In this document: positions 25,743 through 36,800 of the stretch, piece after piece | Position numbering within the stretch: the stretch's first letter is position 1 | How the letters are laid out: every line of letters starts with the position of its first letter | Assembly (NCBI RefSeq): GCF_008831285.2 | Contig: NC_045140.1 | Coordinates: 15,365,796-15,425,795, forward strand | Direction: 5' to 3' | Length of the DNA: 60,000 bases | Origin: Nymphaea colorata | Taxonomy: Eukaryota > Streptophyta > Magnoliopsida > Nymphaeales > Nymphaeaceae | Program-made: the position numbers and the translations under genes | The notes under the pieces: generated by a model | Told to the model about the DNA's origin: nothing | Database searches by the model: none | What the model saw: the letters and a program-made list of their open reading frames with translations, nothing else

Positions 25743-25952
25743 TCATGTAGAAGGGTGTAGGACGAGCTTTCTCCGGCAGAAGGTGCAGTAGTACTTCCTG
25801 CGTGTCTTGGAGTAGAAGGGCAGGAAGCAAAACCTCCACTCGCTCTCCACGTCTGCGCAGCTCACCAGACCGCCACAATAAGGGCAATTTCCAGGGGCCA
25901 TCTGCGTCGCCAGGACCCTGTCCTCCTGATCGCACGTGAAGACCAAACACAT
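25743..25952 (-). CDS. Small plant zinc-ribbon protein, 69 aa
   Basis: ATG at 25952 and TGA at 25745-25743. The protein begins MCLVFTCDQEDRVLATQMAP and carries two CxxC knuckles: CPYC (residues 23-26) and CTFC (56-59), with ESEWRFCFLPFYSKTRRKYY between. This is the pattern of a small family conserved across land plants, usually annotated as a zinc-ribbon (zinc-ribbon 15-like) protein of unknown role. Length and the complete set of four knuckle cysteines agree with the family. A longer open frame upstream (to about 26078) has no family resemblance, so the ATG just before CLVF is chosen. Single exon as seen. The function is not known, and metal binding is inferred from the cysteines. Confidence 0.8.
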   Translation of the reverse strand: MCLVFTCDQEDRVLATQMAPGNCPYCGGLVSCADVESEWRFCFLPFYSKTRRKYYCTFCRRKLVLHPST

Positions 25953-26428
25953 GGTATGCCCAACTATGTCTTCCTCTTTCTGCCTCTCCCACGCGTTCTC
26001 TGCAAGCAGGTGATAGAAGAGAAGGCGACCACAAGAACCCGATTCTAAAGCAGCAAGCCGGAAAGAAAAAAGTAGCACAGATCAAAAACCGGGATAAGAG
26101 TCGGATGGGAATTTATGGGATTGAACAGGAAATTTGGACCCCCACCTTTTTTCTATTTCACGAAGAAACCGCGTCCTTTCCTTTTCTCAAAAAACGCGTA
26201 CCAGCTCCGGTTTCTTCTAGGTTATTCGCCTTCCCTCCCTTGAAAAGGTTTCTAGAAGAGGCAAGAATGTGGGGATGTTTCTGTTTTCAAATGGAGAAAC
26301 ATTGCATCAAGTTGAAAGCGAAAGGTTTCTGCCCCCCAACAACGATTGTTGTCACCCCGTTTTCTAGAGAATGAGGAGAAAGCTGTAATTATCTCATTGA
26401 ATCCAAAGTTTAACGATCAAACTCTTTT

Positions 26429-26880
26429 GAATTGCTGGTACTCTATTGGAAAGGTGGAACTAAAATTCAAATTTCAACACAAGAACCCGGAAGATCCGGA
26501 ACTTTAATACAAGCATTAAAGTTCCTCCTACACAAGTGGATGAAATTAATCCGGCAAACAAAGTTGCACGTATTCAAGGTTGCGAGTGCTTCGTGGGCTA
26601 CTTTAATGATGTCTATAGCCCAGCATAAATAACAGGTGTTCTCTCCATTCTCGTTTTCTCTTCTCTCTCACATGAGTTTGCCTAGTTCAAAATTTACGAG
26701 CAAGACCGCTTGAAGTGCGGGTACTCCAGTATAGTGGTGGAACTAAAATTTAAGTTTCAGCAACAGTACCAACAACAACCAAACATGAAACTAATGTTAC
26801 AGGAGTTGTTGGGCAGATCGGAAACTTTAATACCACCATTAAAGTTCCACCTAAACAAATAGAAGATGAAAGTTTAGGTG
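26429..26880. repeat. Divergent direct duplication (about 26429-26556 and 26712-26880)
   Basis: Both copies run GAA.TGC.GGTACTC ... GGTGGAACTAAAATT, then a TTTCA(G)CAACA stretch, then CGGAA(A)CTTTAATAC, CATTAAAGTTCC and CC.ACA.AA. The second copy carries about 45 extra bases with ACCAACAACAACC and TTACAGGAGTTG. No protein recognised. A further short echo (AAAGTTCCACC) appears at about 27690. Confidence 0.65.
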
Positions 26881-29800
26881 CGCTGTTTAAGTGAAACTTT
26901 AATAATGGGTATAATTTTTACCCGTTAGGGCACTCATTCTCCCTATTCTATTCCACATTAGTTTGCCCAACGTCGTGAATCACCACCAACAGCCCAGCAT
27001 TACTTTGATTAATTTCGGCTTCTTGGAATGCAGGCTGGACGCAAGATGGCTAAGTAAATCGAATCTCAGCCTGGAATAATATCTATTTGAAAGAAAGTTC
27101 ACAATAATAAAATTGTCCTTCCATTAATGAACAATCTTGGTTTTCGTATAGTTTCTTCTTCCCCTGTATGAGATCGACAAGTGAATGATGGAACGATTTG
27201 AGTCCAAACCTTAACAAAGAACATCTTCACCAAATACAGATGGAAAACGTGAATAATGTCAAAGGCCGACTAGAAAAACAATTAATTGTGGGAATTGTGT
27301 CGATGTTATGAGCATATTAATAATATGCTCATCAAGGGCAGGAGTTGCCTTGATGATTTCATCGAAGTGCTACAGTTATTTGCTGGTTCTCTTTATCGTT
27401 CTAAAGCAATTGCTAGATTGCTGCATGTCTATATTTTTTGATGCTTTGGGCAGATCCATTTGTATATGATGTGGCAGTTAGAATATTATTTATATTTTTT
27501 TTACATATGACGAATTTACATAATTGTTATTGCTATCATTTTTTCCCTACCTATAAGCAGTTACAATCTCAATGGTTGCCTTCAAATAGATAGAATTTTA
27601 TCTCTATGCATAAACAAACACGGAAATAAAGTACTAGAAACAAACGTTTTAGAAAATTTAACAAATGGAGGTATATGGAAGGTGGGGCAAAAGTTCCACC
27701 AGGAAAGGTGCCTGATACTAATACCCAGCATTCTCATACCCGTTATTTAGTTCCAGATATTGAAACATATAAGCAAAACTTCAATTCAAAAATGGAATAT
27801 GGGCTGAAAATTTAAATGTAATGGCTACATTCTACATGCAATGCAGTGCATAATCAAGTACAGACGAAACTATTTTTTTACATATTACGTTGGAAACTCA
27901 GAAGCTTGATATAAACTGATGTTTAGCCGCCTACCCTGAAAGCTCTATTTAGCTTAGCTGAAAAAGAAAAATACATAAGTTCAGTGAGCATACTACCTTG
28001 ACGATCCAATCAATCGAAAGGAAATCAACAAGGAACCTAGTTATAATGGTCACAGCCCTTAGGCAGTCCTCGCGGCCAGCCTTGATAGGGACTTAGTTGA
28101 GAATTTTAATTACTAATTCACATAAAATCTAATCCGTATATCATATGTTCACTTAAATATATACTCATTCAACAAGGAACAACTTCAAATCTTAATCTTT
28201 CTTTCTTGACAGTCATTTCTAGTTTGATTGTATGTGTTAGACACATGTTACTCGTTAGATGATCTTCCCTGTTCAAGTAACAATGAACACTTCAAACAAA
28301 AGTAGACATAGCTTATCTTCTGCTCCCAATTCAGATTGAACCCTCTTCATTTGTACACATTTTGTTATAGCCACTCAACACAACATCTGATTCAACATGG
28401 AGCATATCAATTCTTAATGCAAAGGTAAAACAACATGTCAAGAAAACTGCTGTACAAATAAATATTGTCATTTTCCTTGTGTAGGAGATATACATATATC
28501 CGCATACCTGCTACATAAGAATGCTGCTAGAGCATCTCAAATCACCAAAGCAATCAAATCCATCATTCAAATGTCATATAATTCATTTACACAAAAGTAT
28601 GCTCAAGAAGTATGCAATTCAACATACATTAAAGAAGCTATCAAATAGATTATCCACACAAAATTTGCTCACCGGCGAAAAAAAAAATTCTATTCGGTAT
28701 GCTCTTAGGGCACGTCCTTGGGTGCGGTTTCACAAACCTAATGATAATTAACATGGTTAGTCAATGACCTCAATTAGTGGGCTTAACCCATTCACCCTAA
28801 ATGGCCACCAGCCTCACCAATTAAGAATCCTGTAACTATGATACCATGTCTTGCCAAATTCACTCTTTTATATAACTAAAATCTTAATTAACATACACTC
28901 TCAAAAAAAGACTAACTGTGTGTACGAAAGCCTTCTTTTTGATGCAAAAATATAGTATAACCTATCAAATTAAGTAATCAATCCCTCCTCATAAGATCCC
29001 CTTAAATATCAGCCCGTACAAGATATACAACCCTCTTTTAATTTTCAGTCTACTACATGAGTTAAATTTAATCAACTGTTAAGTACATAAATCTCATCAT
29101 TTTCTTAATCAAAATGAACTCTAATCAAGGCCCAAGAGTGAACCGTACATACCTTCAGCCCCACTGAAATAAGAAGAATGTTATTCTCACAAGCATTTAA
29201 ATCTGGTTGTGCAAGCTAAAGCTGGCTGTTGTTACGTAACAGAATTGGACTTGGATCAGATATTATAGGTATTAGGAATATCAGATGTACTCGATTGAGA
29301 TATAACTACTACAAATTCGGCCTTTCGGATGTTGCTTAGTTAGTTAATTGCAATTAGATTCCAATGTGTGTCAAAATAATACATTTATTGGACACAGTAA
29401 GTAAAATACTACTATTTATACTAATTAAATCTGCATTCGACTCCAATCTGGACGTGAATTTTGTTGCAGATTTCAAGTACCATTTGAATTCAAATTCAAA
29501 TTGAATATCACATTCTTGCTCAACCATTGACATCTCTATATGGATTTGTATGGTTTTGACGTTGCTGCTATGAATGTTTGGCACTGACGTTTCTCCGTAT
29601 GCAACAGAAAATAAGTTCTTAATTACCATGCCTTTTCTCCTCTTAAAGTTTTGTAGTTGGTAGTTTGATTCTGTGACATACATGCAGGATCTGCCTGGCT
29701 AGTCTCAGTTGAACTCCCTCAATGATCGAAGCAAAGGTCGAGGGAAAAGGAATTGCGTTCAACAAATTGGTCGCATATGAATGAATATCGGTGAAATGGC

Positions 29801-30040
29801 GTGGAATATGAACCGATCGACCAGTTAATTTTGCTCCATCTTGACGCTGAGAAGTGTTTTCCTATTTATCCCGCCTGTGGAAATTGGATAGTCATATTGG
29901 TATAAGAGGGCAACACTTTGAGTGGGTGCTCCTTCCCACGGATGGATAATGGAAGATTTCTAAGTTGGTTATGTCAAGTGTAGGTTTCAAACTTTGGTAT
30001 TAGAGACGGGATAGCAAAATTATGGTATTCATGTATAATA

Positions 30041-30078
<38 letters not shown>

Positions 30079-32033
30079 AATTGGGATCATATTCCGAAAG
30101 GGTATACTTTGTTACTAGAAAAAATATTTTCTCCAAACCAAAAGAATAAATTCAAAGAAATTAAATGGCCTACATAAATGTCATATTGATGTTAATTATT
30201 AATGATTGTCTTAAACACAATCTTTAATGAAGATGAATTTGATTGATTATTGTGAACCTATAAATTGGTGTTGTCTAAGTAAATTTTATGTTGATGTTAT
30301 TTATTCTCAATCATCTTAAACACATTTATTAATGAAGATTAATTCAATTAATTTGATTATGAACATGTGACTTGAAATTAACTACATAAATGTTATATAT
30401 ATATGCATAAAAGAAGGCTTTGGACCGACCTCGAGACAATCAGAATGCAACTATACGCTGACGTTGATGTAGTTAATTTCTGCTGTGTATCTTGAACAGG
30501 TAGGGTTTGCCTAATCCCAACTACCATTAATTCTCTAACAAAAATCCTTTCAAAAAGTTCTCAAAATGCGCCTTCAACATTGCAAAATATCTTTAAAATG
30601 TAATATTATTTTCAGAAATATTTTAACAATTTGTGTGGACTGCCCATGTCGTTCACCAACACAAGAGAACTTGGTCTAGACCAGCTTCATTTCGTTGTTG
30701 ACCTGTCATCCCAGGTGAAACTTTATTTTGCTTCGAGTGTTTTATGTGTTTCTTAACGTGACGTGTCTCTTTTGTTTGCCACGCAAAAATTAGCACAAAT
30801 CCTTCTTTTTGCTGGTGGACAGCTCAATCAAGCATGTCTCTCTCTCTTTTTTCTTTCCTCCATTTTTTGACGTTTTCTACCCAGCTTGAATTTGCATCGA
30901 TATGGCTATGAGTAGTGGAAACAATCAATGTCGCAGTTGGAACTGCCAATTTGCGGGGAGCTTCTTTCTCCACATAAAGAAATTAAGAACGTCGGGAACA
31001 ATGTAGTGGATAGGTATTAATTCGTGGAGTGGAGTTCTATCTAAGTTTTGCACGTAAATAAAGTACATCTTCTTTTTCCTGGGGATGAAAAAGTTCAAAA
31101 GAGGTTATATCTACCACATGAAAAAACTAAAAAAATATAAGAAATACATTTTTATGAAAAAAATTGTAAATCAAGTAAGAAGAAAGCCTTTTACTAAAAT
31201 AAAAAGGGTATCATAAAAAATGTCAAAAATCCAAAAAATACATTTAAAAAAAAAAATTTGTGAAATGCCTGAAACCCCTCTCGTTTTCGCTTTGTATATT
31301 TTGTTTAGTGCACCAGCTGGGGCGGGCGACCAAAACTCCATTTCGCTTCTACACACTGCAGTGGGGCCCAGCATTGATGCCTTATAACAAGGGCTGGCTG
31401 GTTACTTGGTAAGAAAAGGAGGTGCGTTGTACACAGCCTTGGCGGTTAGCGGAGACGGAACACGAAGCATGATGCACGTGGTCTCAGCAATCTGTCCTTA
31501 CTCGCCTCCAAGACAAAAGGAACAATGGATGAACGGACAGACCAACTTAATGCCCGGTCCGATGTTTGCCTCACAATATCTATCGGATGTGCTGGTGTTT
31601 GTGTTTGAAGCCTCCGCTTAATGCCTCTTCACTCTGATTGTGCATAAGTTCATATCCACCACAGTAACTTAAAAGTAGGTCAAAGATATTGTGTACAAAA
31701 AGCTGTGTACTGTAGCCATTACTGAGTCATTGGTGCTGTTTATTATTGTACTTCAGACTTTTCTATCGTTCCTTTTTGCTTCAGGTGACCAGAAAGAATA
31801 TTCGATAAATCAATCCGGTACAAGATTTTGCTTTCCGCCCCTTTGCCCCACCGCATTTGGAATTGCAGGCACCCCTTTTTACAGAAGAGACAATGAACAC
31901 CATTCTGGCCGCTTGCTATTAATGCTTTTACTAGTTCCAAACAAATGCAATGAATTTCAATCACAGTTACAGACACGAATGTTCTGAAAACAAGAACGCG
32001 AAACGCCAAGGAGTAAAATATTTGTTCGTTTCA
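26881..32033. other. Intergenic, no gene recognised
   Basis: AT-rich DNA with a 25-bp palindrome at 27308-27332, an (AG)16 tract at 30043-30074 and otherwise unremarkable sequence. Open frames here are short and without family resemblance. Around 28850 the minus strand has a TGGTATCATAG word that recalls an LTR-element primer site, without supporting structure. Confidence 0.45.
30043..30074. repeat. (AG)16 microsatellite
   Basis: Sixteen perfect AG units read directly from the sequence. Confidence 0.95.
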
Positions 32034-33266
32034 TCAGTAACAAGGTGAAGGCACCCAGATGGTGGCAAACACTGCGTTGTGGCCCTTCCACGTGAGGGTA
32101 AGGCCGTCGTCCTCCCTTTTCACTCCCCACCCGGCTGCGTGGTCTGCCAGCACGCTCTTAGCACGGGCAAACATGTCGTCGCTCGCCGGAAAGCTGCGGA
32201 AGAGCGCCTTCCTCATCCTCTCCGACCACCTGCTCCTGGTCTCCAGCCGCTCCACCCTCTGCAGCCCTTCGCAGGCCACCACGTTCTCTATCTTGAACCG
32301 AATGTCCGACTCGTATCGATCCCTTTGCCAGCAGGCTTTGGGCAGCACCGTCTCGATGGCATCGAGCGGGATCCAGAAGTACTCCATCGCCGACCTCATC
32401 CTGTCCACGAGCTCCGTGGACGTCAGGTCCGCGTCCTCGTCGACCAGGATGAAAAGCGAGGGCTCCAGCTCCCTCACGGCGCTGAGAAACCCGTCCCGGA
32501 GACCAAATCCGGTTTTCTGCACTGTCTCCTCTGGCACGTAATGCAGCATCATCTGGCAGTTCACGATGAGGGCCTCCTCCGATTTCAACCCTCCGAGCAT
32601 TCTGGATGCGCGCAGGTGCACGAGCAGGTTCTCCACTCCGGTGATGACACGGAACTCGAAGGGGACGTGTCGGGTCCTGGCGAAGTTGAGGAGCCGGAGA
32701 CCGAGCTCATCATACGAAGCGTTCAGCACGGGAGGTATGAAGGCAGTGGAGACAGACACGGTGAGCTTCACCAGTGGAGGTCCTCGGGGCCTCTTGGAGA
32801 GGATGTCGATGAGGGTGGGGTACTGCATGCAGTGAGTCACGCCGAAGTCGACGATATGGACCGACGTGTAGTTCCTGACGGCCTCGTACACGGCGGAGTT
32901 GGCGACGCAGAAGCCGAATCTGTACCAAGGCGTGAGGTCGATGGAGTAGGCCAGGTCCATGACGGAGAGAGTGGGTGGCTGTTGCTCGGATATTAGGGGA
33001 TTGCCGGTTGCCCTGGCGACCAGGGCCTTAAGGAAGGCGTGGGTGAGCCTCTGGTTGCAGTCACCCTCAGAATCAGCATAGTTGTTGAGGACCCACATGA
33101 GCTGCTGGGAGAGGGTGATGTCGCCAGTCTCCAGCGCTGAGGCGCAGTGGAGGAGGAGCTTCTCCATGAACTTGGAGTCGCCATAGCCGTCCATCCTTCG
33201 GCACAGACCTTTCGCCGGAGAGCCGGGCGCGTCGTCGAAGTCGTCAAACTCGACGGAATGCCGCAT
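32034..33266 (-). CDS. SCL32: GRAS-family transcription regulator, SCARECROW-LIKE 32 type, 410 aa
   Basis: Single-exon plant nuclear regulator. ATG at 33266 (MRHSVEFDDF), stop at 32034-32036. The frame stays open a little further upstream without another ATG. GRAS landmarks in order: leucine-rich region I at about 34-85 (MEKLLLHCASALETGD, MWVLNNYADS, NQRLTHAFLKAL); VHIID-type motif VHIVDFGVTHCMQYPTLIDI at 136-155; second leucine-rich part about 180-225; LIVNCQMMLHYVPEE at 233-247, as in the SCL32 clade; PFYRE region about 290-335 with RVER at 337-340; C-terminal SAW motif with WGV (380-382) and WKGHNAVFATIW (393-404). The N-terminus is short with no DELLA motif, and the total of 410 residues fits the SCL32 branch. 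The open frame is intact and richer in G and C than its flanks, as is common for intronless GRAS genes. Targets and role are not readable here. Confidence 0.92.
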   Translation of the reverse strand: MRHSVEFDDFDDAPGSPAKGLCRRMDGYGDSKFMEKLLLHCASALETGDITLSQQLMWVLNNYADSEGDCNQRLTHAFLKALVARATGNPLISEQQPPTLSVMDLAYSIDLTPWYRFGFCVANSAVYEAVRNYTSVHIVDFGVTHCMQYPTLIDILSKRPRGPPLVKLTVSVSTAFIPPVLNASYDELGLRLLNFARTRHVPFEFRVITGVENLLVHLRASRMLGGLKSEEALIVNCQMMLHYVPEETVQKTGFGLRDGFLSAVRELEPSLFILVDEDADLTSTELVDRMRSAMEYFWIPLDAIETVLPKACWQRDRYESDIRFKIENVVACEGLQRVERLETRSRWSERMRKALFRSFPASDDMFARAKSVLADHAAGWGVKREDDGLTLTWKGHNAVFATIWVPSPCY

Positions 33267-33644
33267 CCTGCCGCCCAATATTCTTCCACGGACTCGATCA
33301 GAAGCTCCCGAAGGAAATTGACTGCCTCAAACTCACGTCCTAGCGGTGCATGTCATACTGCAGGGCTTTGCTTGCGAGTTCCTCCCGCCACGAGGGGCCG
33401 GGGCCTTCATTCAATTCCACATGACAATTATTCAAGAGAGAGAACACAGTGAGAGAGAGGAAAGCGTCCAAAATCTCGTGAGAGTGACGTTATGGGCGCA
33501 AATGAGGAGACACTTGGAGGCATTTCATGCACGCGTTTTCGCAGACTGCACAGAGACAACGGGCTCCCAACCTAAATAAAGAGTCCGGGAGTAATGGATC
33601 TCACAGCTCATTTGAGATGGATTGATTTTCTCGGGAAAATTTTT

Positions 33645-33652
33645 TTATATAT
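33645..33652 (-). promoter_or_regulatory. Putative TATA box of the GRAS gene
   Basis: On the minus strand the text reads TCTTATATATAAAAAAA, about 380 bp upstream of the ATG at 33266. That would give a leader of around 350 nt. The surrounding AT-rich repeat makes a chance match possible. Confidence 0.35.
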
Positions 33653-33689
33653 AAGAGAACGGACGACGAATGCATGGTTAAACATGACA

Positions 33690-33870
33690 AATATTAGATA
33701 ATGTTTATAAAATAAAAAAATATTTATGAGATAATAAAATAATATTAAATATAAATAATAAGATAATGTTTATGATGTAATAAAATATTTATAAAATAAT
33801 AAAATAATGTTATGAATGAGAAAAAAATATTTTTTACTACTTGAAAAATATATTAATTATATATATATAT
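33690..33870. repeat. AT-rich repeat block related (inverted) to 6250-6500
   Basis: Dense words such as GATAATGTTTAT, AATAAAATAATGTTA and ATTTATGAGATAATAAAA, which are reverse complements of words in the 6.2-6.5 kb block. Low complexity; no ends recognised. Confidence 0.4.
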
Positions 33871-36800
33871 ATATACTAACAAATTTTACTTTTATCAAAT
33901 CTTTAAACTCTTTTTATGATTTACTTTTTTATTGACATGAAATAATATATTCAACTTCACCCTAAACTTACTAACTTTTACCTGGTATAAAAGGTCCCGT
34001 GCAATCTAACCGGCGTCACGGACCAGATGCCATTGGTGGTTTGATGCGACCACCTGCACATGATTGTACGGGTGTTGGGAGAAAAGAATCAAAAGTGTTC
34101 ACCCCTAACTATATGCTAACGGAAACCGGTTGAGGGTCTTGCAGGGCAGCAGCATGGAGTCGAGTCAGGAGTAGAGCGGAAGGCGCAGAAAGGTAAAGCA
34201 GCGGCTTTCTGTGTTGGCCGACGGCCTCCCATAAGTTCGGGGCTTAGAAAGAACATCACGTCCGCTGGTGGACGGACTTTTGCAGGGAAAAGGAAAAAGG
34301 GGAAAGAAACCTGTGAAGAAGGTAGCACATATTTATACTGTAAGCGCCTGTGGTGCATTTTTTAGTCCGATGTTTCTCTGCAGTCCTGCCCCAGGAGGCG
34401 GGTTGCAAGCTTGGTTATCAACATTTAACCGGCCGGGAAGCCCCTCTGAATTGGAAACGGAAAGAACAGGACGAAAAATGGTAAATCTTATCAGAAGGAG
34501 AAAAAGGAAAACAAAAAGTCCCTTGTTCACCATTTTTTGTCCCTCCTTCCCTTTGAAGGAAGCAGTTTAATCCTTTCCAGCCCTGACATACCGTCCAGCA
34601 CGCGGTCATTTAATAACATGCTGCCGTGGAGATCGTACTCGCCACTCTTTATCCCTCCATCGGTCATTCCATTTTTGGATTCGGACACACCGCCCAGGAA
34701 GATGACGAATAACACCAGAAATGAACAGAGAAGAAACTCAGGATTCGGTATCCAGCAGGTACAATAATTAATGGGTTCTAATCAGTTCTGCTCAGATTTG
34801 TACTGAAATGTGTAAAATGCAAAACCGGTTTTAAATTTCTACACGTAATCCATTTCAGATGCCCATGACAGTTGGATGTATATTTCTTGGATTTGGTAAG
34901 ATTTTTTTTTTTTTTTTTTTTACCAAACTCTAAAATGAAACTACGTACCGATCATATTTGAGCTTAGTTATCAAATCCCATAAATAACTCTGCATTTGAA
35001 GAGATCGTGGAAAGTCAAGCTGAAACCTATCTATATTGTTGTAAACGTCGGTTTCTGTCTCGTCCCAAGGACACTGAAGATCAACGCATATCGGTGATGC
35101 ACATCACCACCACTGCATGTATCCAGTCATCTTCAACGTTCCACTTATAAAATTGAATATAGGCTTGTAATTTTTGCGTCGAAAGCATATCTAACGTCTT
35201 CCATTTTAACGTAACAGGAAAAATAGTTCCTTAGAAAAAGCTATTATTTTCGTCGTTAATTTAAAAAAATAATGTTTACGCAAAACTGGCTTTGAGTTAT
35301 TAATGCATACAAACAACATCTCAAGAACGATAAAACGAAGAGACATATATAATAGACATCAACCTGCTCAGCAGCCAGCAGATTACACTGAACAACGTTT
35401 GCATAAACGGAACTCGAGTGGGCGGCTAAATGGCATTATGAGTCTGCCTGCCTGCAGAGCAGAGGTTTCTTATGGGGAAGGAGTCTTCTTAGCTTCTCTG
35501 GCATTTTTGGTTTTGGCTTTACCTTTCAGTGGCAAGAGTCCGGGGCAACTTTGCTTCATCAGGCTTAGCGCCAACCCTTTAGTTACAAGCTAATTCAGCC
35601 AATTGTGTTCCTGCAGCAATTGATTTTTCCGCCATTTTTGCATGGGGGAAACAAAATTTAAGCAAACTATGCTTTCGAGTTTGGACCATTGAGGAGTCAA
35701 GCGTGGGTACAACCGGTCGATCCACTAGGACCAGCACTCCCACTGATCAGAGTGGTTTCGCAGTCATTGAAAACCAACTGATACCTACCTGCAAAGGAGA
35801 TTGGTGCATAGATAGTTCATTTCCATACCCTCTTTTTCGCAATATAATGTTTTAGGAGATACTTCATTGTCTTACTGTCGCTTTCTTTCACTTTACAGCG
35901 TTTACAGTCACAGAGAAGCAGAAAAGCTTGAAACTTTTCAGGGCAGCAATAAAACATCCGAGATATGGTTTCCCTTTCGGGGACATACGCCTAATTGCTT
36001 GGGTTTTCATCAACGGAAACTTAACACCTATAAGATTCGAGCATATAGTTTGCGATTGACAAGAACAGGGAACGAATTACGTTCGCTATGGTTTAGTTAA
36101 CGGTGCCAAAATCGTTTGCAAGAGCTATATATGACACCTACCCCTACCCCTAAGAAACAGTGTCCAAAATCTGTTTTGCTCTTCACCATCTCATCAGTTT
36201 GATTCATTAAAGGGATTGGTTGAGTTGGAGAGACAACGTGTACGGAAAAGACCCGCAAGAAAATGGGAGCTGCATGATTGAGGATCGGGCGACAAACGAA
36301 AGTGACAATTCTCAGAAAATGTGGGAATCACTGGAAAAAAGAAAGAAGGAAGCTCACATTCATCAGCGGACCAATGGCCGTGCACCTTTCCCTCTCCCCC
36401 TCCCTCCCCTTCTCTAGTGCATAAATTGCATTGAGATTATCACGGATGCGTTTCTTCACTGCAAACTGCAGATCACAGCGAAAATGAACCGATATGATCA
36501 ACAGGTGACAAAATTTGCAGGAATTTCTTAGTCTTACTACTTCAGAGAAACAGTGAAATGAATGCAGTGAAGAAAACTTGGCGTTGAAGGAAAGCTTACC
36601 ACTCTGATATATTACTTGAGCAGGCGAACTTGGCGGATGGCAGTTGCTATAATGTCGCGTCGTTCGGTGAGAGGGCGGCAAACGCCGGATGACGGAAGGG
36701 CCGGGAAATGCAAAAGCGTGGACCTCTAGATGGAATGGAGGAATTATAAATACATGCGTGGTCGACGAAAAGGCTGAAGATGCTAACTTGAAGGCCGCAA

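Noticed and set aside
25657-26085. 142-residue minus-strand frame overlapping the zinc-ribbon gene in another frame
   Set aside because: It is a shadow of the zinc-ribbon coding sequence; no family resemblance, while the alternative frame has the two CxxC knuckles.
32079-32996. 305-residue plus-strand frame antisense to the GRAS gene
   Set aside because: Antisense shadow of a G+C-rich coding region (many His, Gly and Val); no recognisable domain.
33267-33278. Four extra N-terminal codons of the GRAS frame
   Set aside because: The upstream frame opens with TTG, not ATG; the first ATG is at 33266 and gives 410 residues, which fits the family.
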